Assembly: GCF_001645385.1 (NCBI RefSeq)
Contig: NZ_LVHI01000023.1
Coordinates: 1 to 64,000, forward strand
DNA from: Rhodococcoides kyotonense
GTDB lineage: Bacteria; Actinomycetota; Actinomycetes; Mycobacteriales; Mycobacteriaceae
DNA: 64,000 nt
Direction: 5' to 3'
The translations under genes were made by a program, and so were the position numbers. Under the pieces are notes generated by a model. It was not told where the DNA came from. It ran no database searches and was given only the letters and a program-made list of their open reading frames with translations. Positions 58,180 to 64,000 of this stretch are shown here, in pieces (within the stretch, counting starts at the first letter, position 1; every line of letters begins with the position of its first letter).

Positions 58180-58770
58180 ATGGCAGGCGCACAGGAGTCG
58201 ACAGTGGCCGGTTCGAATTTCCGTATCTCGGCCCGTGACATGGCTCAGATCGCTGTATTCGCTGCGTTGCTGGCAGCGCTCGGCCTGCCCGGCGCCATCA
58301 CCGTCGGCTTCAGTGGTGTTCCGATCACGCTGCAGACGCTCGGCGTCATCCTCGCCGGAGCGATCCTCGGTGCCCGCAAGGGGACGCTGGCCGTCGTCGT
58401 GTTCATCGCACTGACGCTGATCGGCCTACCCCTGCTGTCGGGTGGACGCACAGGTCTGACCGCTCTCGCCGGACCCAGCGCCGGGTACCTCATCGGCTGG
58501 ATTCCCGCCGCCTTGGTCATCGGCCTGCTGACGGCACGCATTCTGCCGAAGTATCCCGTCGTGCTCGGCCTGCTGATCAACGCGCTCGGCGGCATTCTCG
58601 TCATCTACGTCTTCGGTACGTTCGGCCTGCTGCTGCGTACCGACATCGGAGTCTGGGGTGCCATCTCCGCCAACTTCGCATTCCTGCCCGGTGATGCGCT
58701 GAAGGTCGTCATCGCTACCGTCGTCGCCAAGAGCGTGCACCGCGCCTACCCGGGCCTGATCCGTTCGTGA
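58180..58770 (+). CDS. bioY: Biotin ECF transporter substrate-binding protein BioY
   Basis: A 196-residue membrane protein, S component that binds biotin. AALGLPGAITVGFSGVPITLQTLGVILAG, shown here in part as VGFSGVPITLQTLGV, and the GRTGLTALAGPSAGYLIGW loop are typical BioY. About six helices. ATG 58180 has GAGGAG at 58169-58174. GTGA overlaps the next gene. It heads a five-gene operon that ends with the energising bioM-bioN pair. Confidence 0.95.
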   Translation: MAGAQESTVAGSNFRISARDMAQIAVFAALLAALGLPGAITVGFSGVPITLQTLGVILAGAILGARKGTLAVVVFIALTLIGLPLLSGGRTGLTALAGPSAGYLIGWIPAALVIGLLTARILPKYPVVLGLLINALGGILVIYVFGTFGLLLRTDIGVWGAISANFAFLPGDALKVVIATVVAKSVHRAYPGLIRS

Positions 58771-59867
58771 CCGAAGTGCTCGGCGGAGTAGGTGACGCGC
58801 CGGCACTGAGGTGGGCCGGCCGGACCGTCACCTATGCCGAGTTCGACGCAGCGATCGACGCGTGGCCCGACGAGCCCGTGTGCGACGCGTCGGAACTCGA
58901 TGTTCCGACGGCCCTCGTCGCCGTCTTTGCCGCTGCCCGCCGGGGCACAGCAGTACGCGTCGAGAATCCCGATGCCAGGCCCGAGTCCCGCGAAATTCCC
59001 GTGGGAGCCTGGCTGCTCGTCGCCACGTCCGGATCCACCGGACGCCCCAGGCCACTGGCGCGTACCGTCGCGTCGTGGGCCGACAGCTTCGATGCATTCA
59101 CCGCGATCACGGGTCTGAAGCCCGAGGACACGGTCCTGATCACCGGCCCGCTGCACGCGACGATGCACCTTTTCGCGGCCGTCCACGCGTTGCACATCGG
59201 TGCGTGCGTCACCGACGACGAGCAGATCGCGACGGCCGCGCACGCCGTGCCCGCGGTACTGCGGCGGCTCGTGCACGACGCTCCACAGCTGCGGACCGTC
59301 GTCGTCGCCGGAACCGCACTCGACGCCGGCGCGCAGGAGCGTGCCGCAGGCCTCGACCTCATCGAGTACTACGGCGCCGCCGAACTATCGCTCGTTGCCG
59401 CGCGCAGGGTGCCCGAGCCGCTGAGACTTCTCGACGGCGTCGAGGCACGAGTGGACGACGGGTTGCTCGTCGTCCGCAGCCCGTACGCTGCGCTCGGAAC
59501 GCCCGAGTGGCTCGGCGTCGGCGACCTGGCCGAGCTGTCCGACGACGGCACACTCGCCGTGTTCGGCCGCGGCGATGCGGTCATCGACGTCGGGGGCACG
59601 ACCGTGGTCGCCGAGGATGTCGAACGCATTCTCGACGCCATCGACGGTGTCCGAGCAGCTGCCGCGATCGGTACACCGCACGACGTGCTCGGCGCGACGG
59701 TCACCGCGGTGGTCGAGCTGGACGGCGACCTCGACACGGTCAAACAGCACGCCCGTCGCCGACTGCAGAAAGAGGCGGTTCCACGCCGCTGGGTGGTCGT
59801 CGACGAGTTGCCACGTACGGGCAGCGGAAAGATCGCGCGTGGTCGGGTGAAAGACTCGTTGTCATGA
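58767..59867 (+). CDS. Short AMP-forming acyl-CoA ligase-like protein
   Basis: 366 residues, much shorter than usual 500-residue adenylate-forming ligases. ATSGSTGRPRPLA is the phosphate-binding loop (P-loop A3) and EYYGAAELS the A5 motif. DVGGTTV and RTGSGKIARG (A10, catalytic Lys) are present near the C-terminus. The missing roughly 130 residues are mainly in the N-terminal domain. Activity looks plausible. GTG 58767 overlaps bioY, and its stop overlaps the thiolase start. Confidence 0.85.
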   Translation: MTEVLGGVGDAPALRWAGRTVTYAEFDAAIDAWPDEPVCDASELDVPTALVAVFAAARRGTAVRVENPDARPESREIPVGAWLLVATSGSTGRPRPLARTVASWADSFDAFTAITGLKPEDTVLITGPLHATMHLFAAVHALHIGACVTDDEQIATAAHAVPAVLRRLVHDAPQLRTVVVAGTALDAGAQERAAGLDLIEYYGAAELSLVAARRVPEPLRLLDGVEARVDDGLLVVRSPYAALGTPEWLGVGDLAELSDDGTLAVFGRGDAVIDVGGTTVVAEDVERILDAIDGVRAAAAIGTPHDVLGATVTAVVELDGDLDTVKQHARRRLQKEAVPRRWVVVDELPRTGSGKIARGRVKDSLS

Positions 59868-60991
59868 CTGCGATGCCCGTTCTGGTTGCGCCGTGGCGGA
59901 CGCCGATCGGAAATGCCGGGCACGGTCTCAAGAATCTGACGACGACGGATATTGCCGCGCCCGTGCTGTCCGCGGTCGTGACGTCGCTGCGCGAATCGGG
60001 ATGCTCCGACGAGGTCGACGACGTCGTGCTCGGCAACTGCCTGGGTCCGGGCGGTGACCCGGCCCGCATCGCGGCCCTGCGCGCCGGACTCGGCGTCGAC
60101 GTGCCCGGCGTGACCGTCGACCGCCAATGCGGATCGGGCCTCGACGCCGTCATGCACGCTGCGATGCGTGTCCGCAGCGGCGAGGACCAGCTGATCCTGG
60201 CCGGTGGCGTCGAGTCGGCCAGTACCGCGCCGTGGCGCTTCTGGCCACCGGCATCTGATGAAACTCCCGTCCGCTACACCCGTGCTCCCTTCGCGCCCGA
60301 CGGCTTTCCCGACCCGGACATGGGCGTCGCCGCCGACGATCTCGCGCGCAAGCTCGGAATCAGCCGCGAGCGGCAGGACGCGTACGCCGCGCGGTCGCAT
60401 GCACGCGCCGCGGCCACCGACTTCTCCCACGAGATCGTCCCGATCGTCGGCCTCTCTCGCGACGAGCGAATTCGACCCAACATGACCCAGCAGAGGCTCG
60501 CGCGCCTGCGCCCGAGCTTCGGGGCCGACGGCACCGCGACCGCGGGCAACTCGTGCGGAATCTCCGACGGCGCAGCCGCTCTCGCGGTGACGACGGAAGC
60601 GCGCGCGAAAGGACTTCCCGCACTGCGTGTTCTGGGTTCGGCGGTGGCCGGGTCGGATCCGGCGCTACCGGGCCTCGGTCCGGTGCCTGCGATCGAGAAG
60701 GTACTACGACGCACCGGCGTCGCGCTGGCGGACGTCGGAATCGTCGAGATCACCGAAGCATTCGCGTCGGTCGTCCTGGCGGTGACGGACAGCCTCGGCG
60801 TCGACGAGAACATCGTCTGCCCGCAGGGAGGGGCCATTGCGATGGGGCATCCGTGGGGCGCGTCGGGCGCAATTCTGTTGGTGCGCTTGGCAGCTCGAAT
60901 GCTTGTGGGCGACGGACCCGAGGTAGGGCTTGCGGCCTGCGCCATCGGCGGTGGGCAAGGTATTGCGATGATCGTGGAGCGTGCGTGGTGA
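59864..60991 (+). CDS. Thiolase family protein
   Basis: A 375-residue thiolase. The acyl-accepting Cys is in DRQCGSGLD, GGVESAS follows, and GHPWGASGA (His) plus CAIGGGQG (second Cys) complete the active site. It condenses or cleaves acyl-CoA. Tight ATGA overlaps on both sides put it in the biotin transporter operon between the ligase and bioM. Confidence 0.9.
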   Translation: MTAMPVLVAPWRTPIGNAGHGLKNLTTTDIAAPVLSAVVTSLRESGCSDEVDDVVLGNCLGPGGDPARIAALRAGLGVDVPGVTVDRQCGSGLDAVMHAAMRVRSGEDQLILAGGVESASTAPWRFWPPASDETPVRYTRAPFAPDGFPDPDMGVAADDLARKLGISRERQDAYAARSHARAAATDFSHEIVPIVGLSRDERIRPNMTQQRLARLRPSFGADGTATAGNSCGISDGAAALAVTTEARAKGLPALRVLGSAVAGSDPALPGLGPVPAIEKVLRRTGVALADVGIVEITEAFASVVLAVTDSLGVDENIVCPQGGAIAMGHPWGASGAILLVRLAARMLVGDGPEVGLAACAIGGGQGIAMIVERAW

Positions 60992-61668
60992 GTGAGATCG
61001 TGTTCGACTCGGTGCGGCACTCGTTCGGGGAACGAGAAGTGTTGCGCGGCATCAGTTTGACTATCACCGAGCGCCGCGTCGGCATCATCGGCACCAACGG
61101 ATCGGGCAAGTCGACGCTCGCGAGGACGATCAACGGTCTGCTGACCCCGACGTCGGGCACCGTCACCGTCGACGGCGTGGACGCGTCGAAGAAGGGCGCA
61201 CAGATCCGCAAGAAGGTCGGCTTCGTCTTCACCGACCCGGACACCCAGATCGTGATGCCGACGGTCGCCGAGGATCTCGCGTTCTCGCTACGCCGGTCCG
61301 GGCTGAGCAAGACCGAGATCGCCGAACGTGTCCGGGAGATTCTGGTGCGCTTTCGGCTCGACGGCCATTCCGACCATCCGTCGCATCTGCTGTCCGGTGG
61401 GCAGAAGCAGTTGCTCGCGATCGGTGCCGTGCTGATCCGGCATCCCGAGGTCGTCATCGCCGACGAGCCGACGACGTTGCTCGATCTGCGCAACGCACGC
61501 GTCGTCGCCGAGGCACTGAATTCGATGGATCAGCAAGTGATCGTCGTGACGCATCAGCTGGCCTTGCTCGACGGTTTCGAGCGCGTCGTCGTCATCGACG
61601 ACGGTCGCGTCGCCTTCGACGGCACCCCGGACGACGCCGTGCCCGCCTATCGAGAGCTCGTCGCGTGA
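60988..61668 (+). CDS. bioM: Biotin ECF transporter ATPase BioM
   Basis: A 226-residue ABC ATPase, A component of the energy-coupling factor. Walker A GTNGSGKS, Q-loop FTDPDTQ, signature LLSGGQKQLL and Walker B VVIADEPTTLLD are intact. GTG 60988 overlaps the thiolase stop, and it overlaps bioN by 4 bp. Confidence 0.93.
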   Translation: MSEIVFDSVRHSFGEREVLRGISLTITERRVGIIGTNGSGKSTLARTINGLLTPTSGTVTVDGVDASKKGAQIRKKVGFVFTDPDTQIVMPTVAEDLAFSLRRSGLSKTEIAERVREILVRFRLDGHSDHPSHLLSGGQKQLLAIGAVLIRHPEVVIADEPTTLLDLRNARVVAEALNSMDQQVIVVTHQLALLDGFERVVVIDDGRVAFDGTPDDAVPAYRELVA

Positions 61669-62267
61669 TCGGGCTGTATCGACCGGGGAACTCGCTGCTG
61701 CACCGACTGCCTGCGGGCGTCAAACTGGTGCTGCTCATCGTCGCGATCCTCGCCGCGACGATCCTGGTCCGCACGCCAGTAGCCGTCGGTGCAGTCGCGG
61801 TGGTCGTCGCAGCACTGTTCGCGACAGCCCGCATTCCGGCGAAAGTCGCTGTCGCGCAACTACGTCCGATCGTCTGGATGCTCCTGATCATCGGTGTGTT
61901 CCAGGTGATCATCACGTCGTGGCAGCGTGCCCTCGTCGTGTGCGGGCTGTTGCTGATCTCCGTCGCGCTGGCGGCACTCTTCACGCTGACGACGCGGATC
62001 AGCGACATGCTCGATACCGTCTCTCGCGCACTGCAGCCGCTACGACGGTTCGGCGTCGACCCCGAGCGCGTCGGTCTGATGCTCGCCCTCGCGATCCGGT
62101 GTATTCCGCTGCTCGCCACGATCGTGCACGAGGTCGCGGAGGCGCGGAAGGCGCGCGGCCTGCAGTGGTCGATGACGGCACTGGCCACACCGGTTCTCGT
62201 GCGGGCACTGCGGACCGCAGATGCCATGGGCGACGCCCTCGTGGCCCGCGGCGTCGACGACGACTGA
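61665..62267 (+). CDS. bioN: Biotin ECF transporter transmembrane protein BioN
   Basis: A 200-residue T component with about five helices. The coupling motifs are AEARKARGL (Ala-Arg-Gly type) near residue 165 and ALVARGVDD at the C-terminus. It links BioY to BioM. Last gene of the operon; it converges on the wall hydrolase gene with 29 bp between. Confidence 0.93.
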   Translation: MIGLYRPGNSLLHRLPAGVKLVLLIVAILAATILVRTPVAVGAVAVVVAALFATARIPAKVAVAQLRPIVWMLLIIGVFQVIITSWQRALVVCGLLLISVALAALFTLTTRISDMLDTVSRALQPLRRFGVDPERVGLMLALAIRCIPLLATIVHEVAEARKARGLQWSMTALATPVLVRALRTADAMGDALVARGVDDD

Positions 62268-62296
62268 CACCGGCGCCGTCGACGGGAGGTAGCTGC

Positions 62297-63739
62297 TCAG
62301 AGCACGTGCCGCGCCTTCATGCCCGCGAACACCGGTGCGACTCGGACGACGTCGCCCGTGGTGGGTGCGTGCACCATCTGACCGTTGCCGATGTAGATGG
62401 CGACGTGGCCGGGGCCGCCGGATTGCCAGTTGCCGAACAGCAGATCGCCGGGTTGCGCCATCGACAGCGGAATTTCGGTACCGACGTTCCACTGAGTCTC
62501 GGACGTGCGCGGTAGTTTCAGCGTGCCGTTCGACGCCTTGTACACCGCGTACGACGTCAGTCCTGAGCAGTCGAACCCGCCGCCCGACGGGCCGTTGATG
62601 TTGCCGCCGCCCCACACGTAGGGCAGGCCGAGGTAGTCCATGGCGAGCTGTACGACGCGGCCGCCGATTCCGGCAAGGTCGAGCGCCGAGAACGGCGTCA
62701 GCAACGCGGCGAACTGTGGTTCCATCGCTCGGATCTTGGCGACGTACGGTTTCGTCTGATTCTCGTAATCCGGTGTTCCCGACGGCATTCCGCCTGATCG
62801 AAGCACGGCTCCGGCGCCTGCGTTGTACCCGGCGATCGTCAGATCCAGTGTGTCGCCCTGGACTCGTCCGTCGGACTTCCATTTCGATACCTGAGAATGT
62901 ATGTCGCACAACAGGTTTCCCGACGCCATGACCGAGTCGGCGATGCCGTTGATGTCGGCCACTCCGTCGCCGTCGGCGTCCTTGCCGTACTTGCGCCACG
63001 TCGACGGCATGAACTGGCCGGGGCCTCGTGCGCCCGAACTCGACACGGGTGACGTCGGGCCGTAGCGAAAACCGTTCTCCGCGGCGTACAGCGCAGCGAT
63101 GGTCGGGGCCGTGACGCCCTCGCAGAGCGATCCGGCGCGCGTCAGCCAGGGGACGAATGCGGTGATCGCACCGATCGGCGACAGCGAGACACCGGTGAAC
63201 GTCGCGGGCATGCCCGGGAACAGTGCCCGGCGAACGGCTTCGGCGGCAGGCATGAACGCGGTCTGGTTGGTGAGGTCGGACAGCGAGAAGCTGAGTGAGC
63301 CGAACTGCATCGTGCCTGCACCGGACGGGAACAGCGACGGCGCGAACGCACTCGGTGCGACGGGAACGCTCGCCGCCAATTCCGTGGTGGGCAGGGTGGG
63401 TGATTCCGGAACCGGCGGCTCGGGTGCCGGGGCGGCCCCGGCTTCCGGCGCCGGCAGCGCCTCCGGCTCGGCGGGCTTCTCGAGCAACAGTGGGTCAGTG
63501 GCGGTTTCGAGGGCGGCGGCGCCGTTGTCGAGTGCTGCGCTCGCCGCGTCCCGCGCCGGCTCGGGCATCGACTTCAGCAAGTCGTCGAGTTGCTGCGTCA
63601 GCCCGGGCGCGCTGTTCTCCGCTGCGGCAGCCACATCCTCGGCCGCATCCTGGACAGGTTGGGGGAGATCGGTTCCTGCTACGGCGCCTGCGGCGGACAC
63701 GATGACGGCAACTATCACTGCGATCGGATCGCCTGCCAT
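62297..63739 (-). CDS. Lytic transglycosylase / NlpC-P60 peptidase
   Basis: A 480-residue cell-wall hydrolase. An N-terminal hydrophobic export helix (PIAVIVAVIVSAAGAVAG) is followed by a long disordered Ala/Pro/Glu region and an SLT-like transglycosylase domain (AAENGFRYG, GARGPGQFMPSTWRKYG, IAGYNAGAGAV). The NlpC/P60 domain at the C-terminus has FDCSGLTSYAV (catalytic Cys) and PGHVAIYIG (His). It cuts both glycan and peptide bonds. ATG 63739 has an AGGAG site. Such two-domain enzymes serve cell division or conjugation; nothing nearby links it to a mobile element. Confidence 0.9.
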   Translation of the reverse strand: MAGDPIAVIVAVIVSAAGAVAGTDLPQPVQDAAEDVAAAAENSAPGLTQQLDDLLKSMPEPARDAASAALDNGAAALETATDPLLLEKPAEPEALPAPEAGAAPAPEPPVPESPTLPTTELAASVPVAPSAFAPSLFPSGAGTMQFGSLSFSLSDLTNQTAFMPAAEAVRRALFPGMPATFTGVSLSPIGAITAFVPWLTRAGSLCEGVTAPTIAALYAAENGFRYGPTSPVSSSGARGPGQFMPSTWRKYGKDADGDGVADINGIADSVMASGNLLCDIHSQVSKWKSDGRVQGDTLDLTIAGYNAGAGAVLRSGGMPSGTPDYENQTKPYVAKIRAMEPQFAALLTPFSALDLAGIGGRVVQLAMDYLGLPYVWGGGNINGPSGGGFDCSGLTSYAVYKASNGTLKLPRTSETQWNVGTEIPLSMAQPGDLLFGNWQSGGPGHVAIYIGNGQMVHAPTTGDVVRVAPVFAGMKARHVL

Positions 63740-63919
63740 GTACAACTCCTGGTGCTCGAGCTCTCCCCGACATGCCACGCCAACCCCTTCGCGTGAGCTG
63801 ACTCACACATCATGCCTTGCCGAGATGATTCGCGGGCCGAAACGGAAACGAGTTCTAGTACGGCCGTGCCGGTGTTGGGTTCGCAGTAAAGTTGTCCCCG
63901 ATCACAAGGAGGGGTCGTC

Positions 63920-64000
63920 ATCACCAGAAAAGTGCTGTCACCGGACACAGTCTGGGACCCGGGTGAGCAGTTGTTGTCGCAGTGCGTCGTCACCTCGAAC
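63920..64000 (+). CDS. Possible partial gene at the window edge
   Basis: A strong AAGGAGG (63906-63912) precedes an open frame reading ITRKVLSPDTVWDPGEQLLS, which is cut off by the window end. The codon at proper spacing is ATC, an unusual start; GTG at 63932 is too far. The start and reality of the gene are uncertain. Confidence 0.3.
   Translation, partial: MTRKVLSPDTVWDPGEQLLSQCVVTSN

Noticed and set aside
62297-63739. Phage endolysin or conjugation-linked hydrolase marking a prophage or ICE
   Set aside because: No phage structural, integrase or conjugation genes flank it; an export helix and wall-hydrolase domains also fit an ordinary chromosomal enzyme.

Overview
The window looks like chromosomal DNA of a high-GC, mycolic-acid-containing actinobacterium, most likely Rhodococcus or another Nocardiaceae member. 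The basis is a complete yrbE/mceA-F operon with an MceG ATPase, an MMPL transporter, a mycobacterial-type reducing PKS, rpoB starting with TTG and carrying the actinobacterial rifampicin region, and a cholesterol-oxidase-like enzyme. The order lipG-like hydrolase, rplJ, rplL, mceG (mkl), ..., rpoB, rpoC recalls the M. tuberculosis rplJ-rpoC region as I remember it. No database search was run, so every name rests on motifs, length and context.

Layout. 1-1.4 kb: an IS30-family element with a perfect 150-bp tandem duplication of its right end. 1.4-4.3 kb: two hydrolase genes (minus). 4.3-5.9 kb: an L10-type leader, rplJ, rplL and a strong terminator. 6.0-17.8 kb: a co-directional Mce operon (mceG, yrbEA, yrbEB, mceA-F, two Mce-associated proteins), preceded by a palindromic operator candidate. 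17.9-29.7 kb: a lipid or polyketide locus with GNAT, MMPL, a KAS III enzyme, an alpha-oxoamine synthase and a single-module fully reducing PKS. 29.7-30.8 kb: a repeat-rich intergenic region. 30.8-38.4 kb: rpoB and rpoC. 38.5-47.9 kb: mixed metabolic genes (two VOC proteins, PhoD, GMC oxidase, SRPBCC, luciferase-like enzyme, MmyB-type regulator, SixA, secreted serine hydrolase). 47.9-55.6 kb: an accessory-looking stretch of poorly known genes, including an overlapping gene pair of unknown function, a DUF2716 gene, a gene fragment, DUF488, PAS-ANTAR and a GreA-like gene. 55.9-58.1 kb: a divergent LysR/MFS pair. 58.1-62.3 kb: a biotin ECF transporter operon (bioY, AMP-ligase, thiolase, bioM, bioN) behind a BioQ-like operator. 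62.3-64 kb: a transglycosylase/NlpC-P60 wall hydrolase and the start of one possible further gene.

How the genes fit together. The Mce block is a complete lipid importer. The PKS and the alpha-oxoamine synthase overlap by 4 nt and probably act in sequence: the PKS builds a reduced acyl chain and the PLP enzyme releases it onto an amino acid as an alpha-amino ketone. MMPL may export the product and GNAT may N-acylate it. That pathway is my inference. The most notable non-coding signal is a 58-bp two-hairpin element that begins at the stop codon of both rpoC and the alpha-oxoamine synthase gene. The copies differ at three positions, and all three differences keep the hairpin paired. I saw no tRNA, rRNA or CRISPR array.
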